Below are positions 18,541 to 27,834 of a DNA stretch of 64,000 nucleotides, piece after piece. The translations under genes and the position numbers were made by a program. The notes beneath the pieces are model-generated. The model was given only the letters and a program-made list of their open reading frames with translations. It searched no databases and was not told the DNA's origin. The DNA comes from Galbibacter orientalis DSM 19592 (GTDB taxonomy: Bacteria; Bacteroidota; Bacteroidia; Flavobacteriales; Flavobacteriaceae): NCBI RefSeq assembly GCF_000260115.1, contig NZ_JH651380.1, positions 124,001 through 188,000 of the forward strand. The letters run 5' to 3'. Each line of letters opens with the position of its first letter. Within the stretch, counting starts at the first letter, position 1.

Positions 18541-18700
18541 GCGTATACGTAACTAACGTATAAAAATATGTATAAGCCCCAAACGTTTACGTTGTGCAAC
18601 GTAAAAAAATACGTCTCTAGTTTAAACGCATACGTAACCAACGTAAAAGAATACGTTTAAAACCTAAACGATTACGTTATGCTACGTAAAAGGATCTATT
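18541..18700. repeat. ACGTA-rich tandem duplication
   Basis: Two imperfect units of about 75-86 bases, roughly 18541-18626 and 18627-18700. Each contains ATACGTAAC, AACGTA, AAACG, TTACGTT, TGC and ACGTAAAA blocks in the same order. The tract contains many ACGT palindromes and no open frame. It occupies the gap (18488-18839) between the small ORF and the terminator of the acyl-CoA dehydrogenase gene. Confidence 0.8.
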
Positions 18701-18761
18701 TTGAACGTAAAATCAATAGAATAGTAAAGATGAGTTAGTTTTTTAATAAAGTATCTATTAT

Positions 18762-18794
18762 AAAAAAACGCTCCGATGCCTTCGGAGCGTTTTT
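18762..18794. terminator. Terminator of the beta-oxidation operon
   Basis: Stem ACGCTCCGA / TCGGAGCGT with loop TGCCT, A run on the left and T run on the right, so it can act on both strands. It lies 45 bases beyond the acyl-CoA dehydrogenase stop. Confidence 0.9.
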
Positions 18795-18839
18795 GGATAA
18801 ACAACTAAATCCTAAAACCTGTTGATTTTAGTATCCTCT

Positions 18840-20639
18840 TTAGAAACAATATTTGTTTTCTGCTGTAACTTTGTCAGCAATTGTATTTCTTAATGCAATA
18901 ACATTAGGAAGGTTAGCGTATTTTGTAAAGCGTTTTAATCCCATAAGCATCATACGTTGCTCATCTCCTTCAGCAAAAGAAGAAATAGCTTCTTTTCCTT
19001 TAGTTTGTATTTTTTCAACAGCGTGGAAAAGATTTAATTTAGCCATAGCTATTTGCTCTTTCTGAGTATCTTCTCCAAAACGCTTAGCATTTTTCTCGGT
19101 TCTTAGAATAGCAGATTCTGCCATATAAATTTGGATAAGAATATCAGAAGCTGCCATTAGTAGTTGTTGGTGCTCTTCTAACTCAGGGCCATATTTTTGT
19201 ACTCCAGAACCAGCAACCATTAAAAAGGCTTTTTTAAGCTTTTCAATCATTTCTTTTTCTTCAGAAAATAATACAGAATAATCTGGCGTATCGAATGATG
19301 GAATTCCCATTAACTCATCTTTTACAGCTGTTGCAGGCCCTAAAAGGTCTACTTGCCCTTTCATTGCCTTTTTAATAAGCATTCCTACAGAAAGCATCCT
19401 ATTAATTTCGTTTGTTCCCTCATAGATTCTTGAGATACGGGCATCTCGCCAAGCCGCTTCCATTGGAGTGTCAGCAGAGAATCCCATTCCTCCAAAAATT
19501 TGAATCCCTTCATCAGTAGTGTTTTGGCAATGTTCAGAAACAGCTACTTTTAAAATAGAACATTCAATAGCATATTCTTCTACTCCTTTTAATTCTGCCT
19601 CTTGATGAGAGTTTCCTTCTTCTTGACGGATGGCAATTCTATCTTCAATATCTTTTGCGGCACGATAGGCAGCCGATTCATCCACATAGCAAGCAGTAGC
19701 CATTTCGGCAACTTTAGATTTTATAGCTCCAAATTTTGAAATTGGAGTTTTAAACTGAACTCGCTCATTTGCATATTTTACAGCTTCGGTAATAATACGT
19801 CTTTGTGCGTCTAAACAAGCGGCAGAAAGTTTAATACGCCCTACATTTAACGCATTCATTGCTATTTTAAATCCGTTGCCCCTTTCAGAAAGCATATTCT
19901 CTACAGGGACTTTAGTTTCATTAAAGAAAACTTGACGAGTAGAGGAGGAGTGGATTCCTAATTTATGCTCTTCTTCTCCAAGAGAAATTCCATTTTTTGG
20001 ATCATTTTCAACAATAAAACCAGTAATATTTTTATCGTCTTCAATACGAGCAAACACTATAAAAACACTGGCAAAACCGGCATTAGAAATCCACATTTTT
20101 TGTCCGCTTATTAAATAATGCTTCCCATCCTCAGAAAGAACCGCTTTTGTTTTTCCGCTATTTGCATCAGAACCAGCGCCAGGTTCTGTTAAACAATAGG
20201 CACCAAACCATTCTCCAGTAGCTAGTTTAGGAACATATTTTTTCTTTTGTTCTTCCGTTCCATAAAGTGTAATTGGCATGGTTCCAATACCTGTATGTGC
20301 TCCAAAAGCAGTAGCAACAGATCCTGTAGCACCAGAGATATAATCGCAAACTAGCATGGTAGTAACAAAGCCCATTCCAAGTCCATCATACGCTTCTGGT
20401 ACTGCAACTCCTAGAAGTCCAAGCTCTCCCGCTTTACGCATCACTTCTTCCGTAAGTGCATAATCTTTCTTTTCAAAACGTTCTTTATTAGGCCAAATCT
20501 CACGATCTACAAACTCAATTACAGAATCGCGCATCATTTTTTGTTCTTCAGTAAAATCTTCTGGCGTAAAAATATCTTCAGCTTTTGTTTCTTTTACTAA
20601 AAACTGACCGCCTCTTGTTATGTTGTGTTTTGTTTCCAT
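18840..20639 (-). CDS. fadE: Acyl-CoA dehydrogenase, long form
   Basis: Catalyses the FAD-dependent first step of fatty-acid beta-oxidation. The 599-residue protein has the acyl-CoA dehydrogenase core to about residue 420: an N-terminal helical domain, then YCLTEPGAGSDANSGKTKA, KMWISNAGFA and a C-terminal helical domain with QIFGGMGFSADTPMEAAWRDARISRIYEGTNEI. The catalytic-base region lies in RIYEGTNEINRM. An added C-terminal helical domain of about 170 residues is the feature of the Bacillus FadE-like long group. It is the last gene of the cluster, 37 bases after a four-helix-bundle gene. Confidence 0.93.
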   Translation of the reverse strand: METKHNITRGGQFLVKETKAEDIFTPEDFTEEQKMMRDSVIEFVDREIWPNKERFEKKDYALTEEVMRKAGELGLLGVAVPEAYDGLGMGFVTTMLVCDYISGATGSVATAFGAHTGIGTMPITLYGTEEQKKKYVPKLATGEWFGAYCLTEPGAGSDANSGKTKAVLSEDGKHYLISGQKMWISNAGFASVFIVFARIEDDKNITGFIVENDPKNGISLGEEEHKLGIHSSSTRQVFFNETKVPVENMLSERGNGFKIAMNALNVGRIKLSAACLDAQRRIITEAVKYANERVQFKTPISKFGAIKSKVAEMATACYVDESAAYRAAKDIEDRIAIRQEEGNSHQEAELKGVEEYAIECSILKVAVSEHCQNTTDEGIQIFGGMGFSADTPMEAAWRDARISRIYEGTNEINRMLSVGMLIKKAMKGQVDLLGPATAVKDELMGIPSFDTPDYSVLFSEEKEMIEKLKKAFLMVAGSGVQKYGPELEEHQQLLMAASDILIQIYMAESAILRTEKNAKRFGEDTQKEQIAMAKLNLFHAVEKIQTKGKEAISSFAEGDEQRMMLMGLKRFTKYANLPNVIALRNTIADKVTAENKYCF

Positions 20640-20676
20640 AGTGTTGATTTAAGAATCAAGATTAAAGAGCCATGAC

Positions 20677-21030
20677 TTAAAAATCTAAGTTGGATTTAAA
20701 TTTTGATATCATTTTTTGAATTTGTGTTATTTTATCTTCTAATATTTCAAGCTTTTCTTTTGTCAAATATCCTTGGTTAAACGCTATTATTAATTGTGTT
20801 TCCCATTCAAAAGCAGAGCCTAAGCTGTCTTCTAGATATTTTTTAAAATGTTTATTTGAATTTTTGCTTGTACCTTCAGCTATATTTGATGGGATAGAGA
20901 CAACAGCTCTATTCATTTGTGAACTTAATGAATATTTTTCTGAGTTAGGAAAGGACTTAGTTAGAATATAATTTTCTTTAACTAAATCCATAGCGTCTAT
21001 CCAAATTCTTAACTTTTTAAAGTTATGCAT
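20677..21030 (-). CDS. Four-helix-bundle protein (S23/IVS family), type 1
   Basis: A 117-residue protein of the four-helix-bundle (23S rRNA intervening-sequence, S23) family. Signature blocks are FKKLRIWIDAMDLVKENY, SSQMNRAVVSIPSNIAEGTS and the helix pair ending KSNLDF. The family was first described inside 23S rRNA IVS elements of Leptospira, but in Bacteroidetes it occurs as stand-alone genes; its function is unknown. Here it sits exactly between thiolase and acyl-CoA dehydrogenase genes, with 38- and 37-base gaps, on the operon strand. Nothing ties it to fatty-acid metabolism, so it is more likely a mobile passenger (inference). Confidence 0.9.
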   Translation of the reverse strand: MHNFKKLRIWIDAMDLVKENYILTKSFPNSEKYSLSSQMNRAVVSIPSNIAEGTSKNSNKHFKKYLEDSLGSAFEWETQLIIAFNQGYLTKEKLEILEDKITQIQKMISKFKSNLDF

Positions 21031-21068
21031 ATAGCGTCTTGTTTCTAGGGTCTCATAATATCTTTAAT

Positions 21069-22253
21069 CTAATTTAAAAACTCATAAACCCCAGCGGCTC
21101 CTTGTCCGGTTCCAATACACATGGTAACAATACCATATTTGCTTTTTCTTCGTCTCATTTCATCAAATAACTGAACAGAAAGTTTAGCCCCTGTACACCC
21201 AAGTGGATGCCCTAGAGCAATAGCGCCACCATTTACGTTTACAATATCTGGATTTAGTCCTAGTTTTCTGATTACTGCTAACGATTGTGATGCGAATGCT
21301 TCATTTAGTTCTATTAAATCTATTTGATCTAGTTTTAGACCTGCTTGATCTAATGCTTTTGGAATAGCTTTAATAGGCCCAATTCCCATAATTCTTGGGG
21401 GTACACCAGCAGCAGTGTAGGAAACTAATCTTGCAATAGGCTCAAGGTTTAATTCTTTTACCATTTCTTCACTCATTACGAGTGTAAAAGCAGCTCCATC
21501 ACTCATTTGTGAGGAATTACCAGCAGTAACACTTCCTCCTTCAGCAAAAACAGGTCTTAATTTACCTAAAACTTCTTTTGATGTATCTGCGCGTGGTCCC
21601 TCATCTGTATTTACGGTGTACGATTTAGTTGCTTTTTTTCCGTTAGCATCTACATAGGTTTCGTCTATAGTAATGGGAACAATCTGATCTTTAAATTTCC
21701 CTTCTTTAATGGCATTTAATGCTTTTTGGTGCGAATTAAATGCAAATTCATCTTGGTCTTCTCGAGAGACATTATATTCATTAGCAACAGCTTCTGCTGT
21801 TAATCCCATTCCCCAATAATAATCCTCATTACCATTTTTAGCAACTTGATAGTCGGGAACAGGCTTATAACCTCCCATTGGAATATAACTCATGCTTTCT
21901 GCGCCTCCTGCAATAATACAATCTGCCATTCCTGCTTGAATTTTAGCCGATGCCATTCCGATAGTTTCTATCCCAGATGCACAATATCTATTAACGGTTA
22001 CACCAGGAACATCATCAATCTTTAGTCCCATTAATGAGATGAGTCGCCCTACATTTAATCCTTGTTCTGCTTCTGGCATGGCATTTCCTACCATAACATC
22101 ATCAATACGGGTTTTATCGAGTTGTGGAATTTCATCCAACATAAATTGAATGGTTTCTGCAGCCAACTCATCTGGTCTTTTAAATCTAAACACCCCACGA
22201 GGAGCTTTCCCAACCGCTGTTCTGTATGCTTTTACTATATATGCTGTTTTCAT
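21069..22253 (-). CDS. fadA: Acetyl-CoA acyltransferase (thiolase)
   Basis: Cleaves 3-ketoacyl-CoA to acetyl-CoA and a shortened acyl-CoA, the last step of beta-oxidation. The 394-residue protein has the acyl-accepting Cys in [15 protein letters not shown] near residue 90, the NEAFA motif, the [15 protein letters not shown] His motif and the terminal Cys in [16 protein letters not shown]. Length and layout are standard for thiolase I. It is flanked on both sides by four-helix-bundle genes, but spacing still allows a single transcript from the FadN-type gene to fadE. Confidence 0.96.
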   Translation of the reverse strand: MKTAYIVKAYRTAVGKAPRGVFRFKRPDELAAETIQFMLDEIPQLDKTRIDDVMVGNAMPEAEQGLNVGRLISLMGLKIDDVPGVTVNRYCASGIETIGMASAKIQAGMADCIIAGGAESMSYIPMGGYKPVPDYQVAKNGNEDYYWGMGLTAEAVANEYNVSREDQDEFAFNSHQKALNAIKEGKFKDQIVPITIDETYVDANGKKATKSYTVNTDEGPRADTSKEVLGKLRPVFAEGGSVTAGNSSQMSDGAAFTLVMSEEMVKELNLEPIARLVSYTAAGVPPRIMGIGPIKAIPKALDQAGLKLDQIDLIELNEAFASQSLAVIRKLGLNPDIVNVNGGAIALGHPLGCTGAKLSVQLFDEMRRRKSKYGIVTMCIGTGQGAAGVYEFLN

Positions 22254-22288
22254 TTGTTTTGAATTTTAAATGTTGAATTTTGAATGTG

Positions 22289-22648
22289 TTAACTGCTTTT
22301 ATTTGAGGTTATAATAATTTTTGTAATGATATTAATTATATGCTCTATCTCAATTAAATAACTGCTAACATCTATTTTAGTGACATTACTTTCGTTTATA
22401 AGTCGTAACCAATATTTAGTTTCTCTAGCTTCTTTTGATGCTATAGACATTTTATGAATAAAGTCTTTTTTTGACTGTGCCGCTGTGGCTTCTTGAATAT
22501 TAGCTCCAATGCTAGTTCCAGATCTTATTAATTGTTTTGAAAGAACAAACTCATTTTCTTCTTTTGTAAGTTGATTAAAAAGGGAAATAATGCTTAGAGC
22601 AAATTTGAAAGACTTTTCAGCAATGATATTTTCCTTTTTAGCGGTCAT
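22289..22648 (-). CDS. Four-helix-bundle protein (S23/IVS family), type 2
   Basis: A 119-residue four-helix-bundle protein, clearly different from the one at 20677. Its signature is the other common subtype: SLFNQLTKEENEFVLSKQLIRSGTSIGANIQEATAAQSKKDF, then KEARETKYWLRLINES. It lies between the FadN-type gene (27-base gap) and fadA (35-base gap), same strand. No catalytic residues or membrane segments are seen; the predicted structure is four amphipathic helices. Function is unknown. Two unlike members within one metabolic operon is unexpected. Confidence 0.9.
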   Translation of the reverse strand: MTAKKENIIAEKSFKFALSIISLFNQLTKEENEFVLSKQLIRSGTSIGANIQEATAAQSKKDFIHKMSIASKEARETKYWLRLINESNVTKIDVSSYLIEIEHIINIITKIIITSNKSS

Positions 22649-22675
22649 TTAAAATTTATAATTCAAAATTCATAA

Positions 22676-25081
22676 TTAATTTCTAAGAGGTTTTCCTGTT
22701 TTTAACATGTGCTGAATACGTTCTAATGTTTTACGTTCGGTACATAACGATAAGAAAGCTTCTCTTTCTAAATCTAGTAAGTACTGTTCTGATACTTTGG
22801 TAGCTTCAGATAAATCGCCACCTGCCATTACATAGGCTAGCTTATTTGCTATTTTTTTATCGTGTTCTGAGATATAATGTCCAGCATTCATGGAGTCTGT
22901 TCCAACTAAGAACATTCCTAATGCTTGTTTTCCTAGCACTTTAATATCGTTGCGTTTTGGAGGTTGTGTATAGCCAGCTTCAGCCATTAAAACGGCGTGT
23001 TTTTTTGCTTCTGCTATTTGTCGGTCTTTATTTACAACCACAATATCTTTTCCTTTCTGAAGTAAATTCAAATCAAAGGCTTCGTATGCTGAAGTAGAAA
23101 CTTTTGCAGTTCCTATGGTTAAGAAATGCTCACGAAGCACATTAGTTTCAACATCATCTTTTCTAAAGAGGTCTGAAGCTCTAAGCGTCATTTCTTTAGA
23201 ACCTCCACCACCAGGAATTACACCTACACCAAACTCCACAAGTCCCATATAAGTTTCTGCTGCCGCTACCACTTTATCGGCATGTAACGAAAGTTCACAG
23301 CCGCCTCCTAAAGCCATACCATGTGGCGCAGAAATAGTTGGAATACCAGAGTATCTCATACGCATCATGGTATCTTGGAACATTTTAATAGCCATATTTA
23401 ACTCATCATATTCTTGTTCCACAGCCATCATAAAAATCATCCCGATATTGGCTCCTACAGAGAAATTTGCGGCTTGGTTTCCAACAACTAAGCCTTGGAA
23501 ATCTTTTTCAGCTAAATCTATTGCTTTATTAATTCCTGCAAGAACATCGCCTCCAATGGTATTCATTTTAGATTGAAATTCTACATTTAGAATTCCATCT
23601 CCTAGATCTTCAACAACAACTCCGCTATTTTTCCAAACTTCGTTAGATTTTCTGATGTTATCTAAAATGATAAAGGCATCTTGACCAGGTTTTTTTACTT
23701 GTTTTTTAGAAGGAATGTCATAATAATAAGTAGCTCCGTCTTTTACAGAATAGAAAGAATTACTTCCGCTAGCTACCATTTCTGTAACCCATTTTGCAGG
23801 TTCTTTTCCTTCAGCTTTTATTAATTCAATTCCTTTTTCAACTCCAATAGCATCCCATATTTCAAATGGCCCGTGTTGCCAGCCAAAACCAGCTTTCATG
23901 GCATCGTCAATTCGGTATAGTTCATCAGAAATTTCAGGAATTCTATGTTGAACGTAAGCAAACAGCGAAGCGAAGTTTTTTCTGTAGAACTCTCCAGCTT
24001 TGTCTTTTCCGTTAACAAGAATAGGAAATCTATCTGCAACTTTATCAACGGTCTTAGTTTCTTCTAGCGTAGCAAATTTTGCTTTTTTACTTTCGGTATA
24101 TTCCATGGTATCGAGATCCAAGGATAGGATTTCACTTTTACCATCGTCTCCTTTTACCTTTTTATAAAAACCTTGACCAGTTTTACTTCCAAGCCATTTA
24201 TTATCCATCATAGTTTGGATAAATTCTGGAAGTTTAAATAGATCGTGTGCCTCGTCTTCTGGGCAATTCTCATAAATTCCATTTGCCACATGCACAAGCG
24301 TATCTAAACCAACAACATCTACGGTTCTAAAAGTTGCCGATTTTTGGCGACCAATAACAGGCCCTGTAAGTTTATCCACTTCTTCTACCGTCATTCCAAG
24401 TTCTTTTACTTGATGGAATAAACTTTGAATTCCGAATATTCCAATACGATTACCAATAAAGGCAGGAGTATCTTTAGCAAGAACCGAAGTTTTTCCTAGG
24501 AATTTCTCGCCATACATCATTAAAAAGTCTACTACTTCTTTTTTACAATCTGGACCAGGAACTACCTCAAAAAGTTTTAAATAGCGTGGCGGATTAAAAA
24601 AGTGAGTCACCGCAAAATGTTCCTGAAAATCTTTACTTCTTCCTTCATTCATAAAATGAATTGGAATCCCCGAAGTATTAGAAGTAATAAGTGTTCCTGG
24701 GGTTCTATGTTTTTCTATATTCTCAAAAACACTTTTTTTAATATCTAATCTTTCCACAACAACCTCAATAATCCAATCTACATCTTTAATTTTAGAAATA
24801 TCATCTTCCAAATTACCTGTAGAAATTCTACTAGCAAATTTCTGGTTGTAGATAGGAGAGGGCTTCGATTTTAAAGCTGAAGTAAGATTATCGTTTACCA
24901 TTCTGTTTCTTACCGCTTTATCTTGAAGGGTAAGACCTTTTGCTTTTTCTTTGTCGTTTAATTCTCTTGGTACAATATCAAGCAGTAAAACTTCAGCGCC
25001 AATATTTGCAAAGTGGCATGCAATCCCACTTCCCATAATACCAGAACCAATAACTGCAACTTTTTTGATTATTCTTTTCAT
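22676..25081 (-). CDS. fadN: 3-hydroxyacyl-CoA dehydrogenase / enoyl-CoA hydratase (FadN type)
   Basis: A bifunctional beta-oxidation enzyme that hydrates enoyl-CoA and oxidises the resulting hydroxyacyl-CoA with NAD+. The 801-residue protein starts with the dehydrogenase (NAD motif VIGSGIMGSGIACHFAN, then HFFNPPRYLKLFEVVPG and KDTPAFIGNRIG). The hydratase domain is C-terminal, with ALGGGCELSLHAD and EFGVGVIPGGGGSKEM. This order is the reverse of E. coli FadB and matches Bacillus FadN, as does the gene order with thiolase and FadE. Start MKRIIKKVAVIGSG is clear. A MarR-type gene lies 103 bases upstream. Confidence 0.95.
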   Translation of the reverse strand: MKRIIKKVAVIGSGIMGSGIACHFANIGAEVLLLDIVPRELNDKEKAKGLTLQDKAVRNRMVNDNLTSALKSKPSPIYNQKFASRISTGNLEDDISKIKDVDWIIEVVVERLDIKKSVFENIEKHRTPGTLITSNTSGIPIHFMNEGRSKDFQEHFAVTHFFNPPRYLKLFEVVPGPDCKKEVVDFLMMYGEKFLGKTSVLAKDTPAFIGNRIGIFGIQSLFHQVKELGMTVEEVDKLTGPVIGRQKSATFRTVDVVGLDTLVHVANGIYENCPEDEAHDLFKLPEFIQTMMDNKWLGSKTGQGFYKKVKGDDGKSEILSLDLDTMEYTESKKAKFATLEETKTVDKVADRFPILVNGKDKAGEFYRKNFASLFAYVQHRIPEISDELYRIDDAMKAGFGWQHGPFEIWDAIGVEKGIELIKAEGKEPAKWVTEMVASGSNSFYSVKDGATYYYDIPSKKQVKKPGQDAFIILDNIRKSNEVWKNSGVVVEDLGDGILNVEFQSKMNTIGGDVLAGINKAIDLAEKDFQGLVVGNQAANFSVGANIGMIFMMAVEQEYDELNMAIKMFQDTMMRMRYSGIPTISAPHGMALGGGCELSLHADKVVAAAETYMGLVEFGVGVIPGGGGSKEMTLRASDLFRKDDVETNVLREHFLTIGTAKVSTSAYEAFDLNLLQKGKDIVVVNKDRQIAEAKKHAVLMAEAGYTQPPKRNDIKVLGKQALGMFLVGTDSMNAGHYISEHDKKIANKLAYVMAGGDLSEATKVSEQYLLDLEREAFLSLCTERKTLERIQHMLKTGKPLRN

Positions 25082-25184
25082 CTGTTTATATTTATTATCT
25101 TTTAAAGATCAGATAGAACATTTATTTAATCATTCTGCTGTGTGCATAGAATTAATCATAAATGTTTTATTCTCTGTATTGAAA

Positions 25185-25637
25185 TTACTTTTTTGAAACG
25201 TTTTCTTTATATATTTTCTTTTCTGAAATAAATTCATTGATTACATCGATAACATTATAAAAACCTTGTAAATCCGAATCGGTAACATGGTCTCTAATGG
25301 TTTCGTTAAACTTCAAAACAACTTCTTTAGAGTAGTCTCTTTTTTCTTTTCCAAAATCGGTAAGACATATAAGAACTCCACGTCCGTCTTTTGGATTAGG
25401 TTTTCTAATGATAAGACCTTTTTCTTCCATGCTTTTTAGGGTTCTAGATAAGCTAGTTCCTTCCATTCCCATTTTTGGGCCTAATGCTGTAGAGGGAGAT
25501 CCCTTTTCTGGGTCGATGCTTAGAAGTGTAAAACCAGTAGCCATTGTGCTATCTTCTTTTCCAGCTTCTTCATTATACATTTTAGCAACAGCTTGCCAAG
25601 TTGCTCTTAATGCGTAATCTATAGTTATATCCTTCAT
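25185..25637 (-). CDS. MarR family transcriptional regulator
   Basis: A 150-residue winged-helix regulator. The DNA-binding region is seen in LGPKMGMEGTSLSRTLKSMEEKGLIIRKPNPKDGRGVLICLTDFGK, where RKPNPKDGRG is the wing. It is the first gene of the beta-oxidation cluster and is expected to respond to acyl-CoA or fatty acid and control the operon (inference from position; MarR regulators of lipid genes are known). Gap to the FadN-type gene is 103 bases. A possible operator could lie upstream of 25637, but no clear palindrome was identified. Confidence 0.92.
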   Translation of the reverse strand: MKDITIDYALRATWQAVAKMYNEEAGKEDSTMATGFTLLSIDPEKGSPSTALGPKMGMEGTSLSRTLKSMEEKGLIIRKPNPKDGRGVLICLTDFGKEKRDYSKEVVLKFNETIRDHVTDSDLQGFYNVIDVINEFISEKKIYKENVSKK

Positions 25638-25747
25638 TTTCTTGTAGTGGTGAAATCAAATATACAAATATTTTATTATGCATGCATAGTAAAATAAGGT
25701 AAAATTTGTTAAATCACAAAGTGAAGGCGTTTAAAATATTAAGGTAA

Positions 25748-25776
25748 TAAAAAAACTCCCCAAAAAAGGAGAGTTT
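25748..25776 (-). terminator. Possible terminator of the acyl-CoA ligase gene
   Basis: Arms AAACTC and GAGTTT around a CCC/GGA-containing loop; on the minus strand it is followed by a T-rich run. The stem is short and imperfect. Confidence 0.5.
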
Positions 25777-25829
25777 AATAAAAATTTATGTTAAGATTCT
25801 GTTACTCAATTGCTGAGTATAGAAGGGAT

Positions 25830-27629
25830 CTATTTATGATCATATATCTTATTGTATAAATCGCTATATTTTTCTTTTATAATTCTTCGCTTTAATTTTA
25901 GTGTAGGAGTAAGGTGTCCATCTTCAACACTCCATTCATCTGGAGTAAGTTCAAACAATTTAATGCGTTCCCAACGTCCAAACTTTTCATTGTAGTGGTC
26001 TACTTCTTCTTGTATTCTTTTAATAACCTCAGGGTTGGCTATCATTTTTTTATAGTCACCATTTACTTCTATGTTATGTCGTTTTGCCCATTCTTCAACA
26101 AATTCAAAATTTGGTTGGATAAAAGCTGCTGGCATTTTTTCTCCCTCTCCAATCACCATAATCTGTTCTATAAATCGTGATTGTTTCATTAGGTTTTCAA
26201 TTAATTGAGGCGCAACATATTTACCTCCAGAAGTTTTAAACATTTCCTTTTTACGGTCGGTAATTTTTAAGAAACCGTCCTCATCAATTTCTCCAATATC
26301 TCCAGTATGGAAATAGCCACCTTCCATGGCTTCATTTGTTTTTTCTTCGTCATTGTAATACCCCATCATAACATTAGGCCCTTTACAAATAATTTCTCCG
26401 TCTTCTGCAATTTTAACTTCTACCCCTGGAAGCATCTTTCCTACAGTCCCTATTTTCCATCCTCTATTTTTCTGGTCATTTACAGAAATAACAGGAGAGG
26501 TTTCTGTTAATCCGTAACCTTCCATAACAGGAATTCCAGCTGCTCCAAACACTCTAGATAGACGAGGTTGTAATGCGGCACTCCCAGAAACCATTACTTT
26601 TAAATTCCCACCTAAACCTTCTTGCCATTTACTAAAGATTAGCTTTCTGGCTATACTTAATTGGAACTCATACCATGCACCATTGGCTCCGTAGGGCTCA
26701 AATTTATGTCCTAATTCTATCGCCCAAAAGAATAATTTCTTCTTAATTCCTGTTAAATCTGCTCCTTTTGCGTAAATCTTATCATATACCTTTTCTAGGA
26801 GTCGTGGAACTACTGTCATAACATGAGGCTTAACCTCTTTAAGGTTGTCACTCATTTTATCAATAGATTCAGCAAAGTATATTTTAATTCCGCAATGTTG
26901 GTAGAGGTACACAACCATGCGTTCAAAAATATGGCAAATAGGTAAGAAGCTCAAAGCAACATCTCTAGGGTCTAACGGAACCCGTTCTTCACTTGCTAAA
27001 ACATCTGAAACTATATTTTTGTGAGAAAGCATTACACCTTTTGGTCGCCCTGTAGTTCCAGAGGTATATATAATTGTAGCTAAATCTTCTGTAGTTACTG
27101 CCTTTTTTCGAGCTTCTACTTCATCTTGATTGCTTTTATCGTCTCCTAAGGTTAAAATTTCTTCCCAATTCTTAGTATTTGGAATGTCTCCAAAAGCATA
27201 TACCTCTTTTAATGTAGGAACATTCTGCTTGATAGCATTTAGCTTCTCCAAGATCTCATTATCAGAAACAAAACAATAAGAAGCTCCAGAATGATTTAAA
27301 ATATACTCATAATCTTCTTCTGAAATAGTAGGGTAAATTGGTACATTTTGGGCTCCTATTTGTAAGATTCCAATGTCTGCAATATGCCACTCAGTTCTAT
27401 TTGTGTGTGTAATAACTGCAATTTTTTCATTAGGCTGAATACCTAAACGCAATAAACCTCTGCTGAATTGATTTGCTTTGTCAACATATTCTTGAGAAGA
27501 AGTATGTACCCATTCGTCTCCATATTTTGTTGAAAAGGCAATATCTAAATTATATTTTTCCAATTGATAGTATGGAAAATCAAACAAACGAGTTACTTTC
27601 ATCATAGCTTTATATATGTTATTACTCAC
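25830..27629 (-). CDS. Long-chain fatty acid-CoA ligase (AMP-forming)
   Basis: Activates fatty acids to acyl-CoA with ATP, feeding the beta-oxidation enzymes next door. The 599-residue protein belongs to the ANL superfamily: P-loop-like IIYTSGTTGRPKGVML near residue 190, MEGYGLTETSP, the adenylate-binding GYFHTGDIGEIDEDGFLKITDRKKE, and a C-terminal domain with HLTPTLKLKRRIIKEKY. No membrane helix is obvious. It is transcribed in the same direction as the beta-oxidation cluster, but about 190 bases and a candidate terminator separate them, so it is probably its own unit. Confidence 0.95.
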   Translation of the reverse strand: MSNNIYKAMMKVTRLFDFPYYQLEKYNLDIAFSTKYGDEWVHTSSQEYVDKANQFSRGLLRLGIQPNEKIAVITHTNRTEWHIADIGILQIGAQNVPIYPTISEEDYEYILNHSGASYCFVSDNEILEKLNAIKQNVPTLKEVYAFGDIPNTKNWEEILTLGDDKSNQDEVEARKKAVTTEDLATIIYTSGTTGRPKGVMLSHKNIVSDVLASEERVPLDPRDVALSFLPICHIFERMVVYLYQHCGIKIYFAESIDKMSDNLKEVKPHVMTVVPRLLEKVYDKIYAKGADLTGIKKKLFFWAIELGHKFEPYGANGAWYEFQLSIARKLIFSKWQEGLGGNLKVMVSGSAALQPRLSRVFGAAGIPVMEGYGLTETSPVISVNDQKNRGWKIGTVGKMLPGVEVKIAEDGEIICKGPNVMMGYYNDEEKTNEAMEGGYFHTGDIGEIDEDGFLKITDRKKEMFKTSGGKYVAPQLIENLMKQSRFIEQIMVIGEGEKMPAAFIQPNFEFVEEWAKRHNIEVNGDYKKMIANPEVIKRIQEEVDHYNEKFGRWERIKLFELTPDEWSVEDGHLTPTLKLKRRIIKEKYSDLYNKIYDHK

Positions 27630-27780
27630 AAAGTGAGTCCCAAATTATTGAGATAGAGTGTACAGAAATACATCGGGACACTTTTTTTGTTCACTTAAAA
27701 GTCGAAAATATGACTTTTCTGAGATTGGTTACTGAATTGCAAATTATGAAATTTGCGGACTATTTTCAAAAGAACTCATA

Positions 27781-27810
27781 AAAAAAGGAGTTGATTGTTG
27801 GCAACTCCTT
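27781..27810 (-). terminator. Terminator of purL
   Basis: Stem GGAGTTG / CAACTCC with an 8-base loop; read on the minus strand it runs into TTTTTT. It lies 25 bases after the purL stop. Confidence 0.88.
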
Positions 27811-27834
27811 AATTATATATGATTTAAAACAGAA

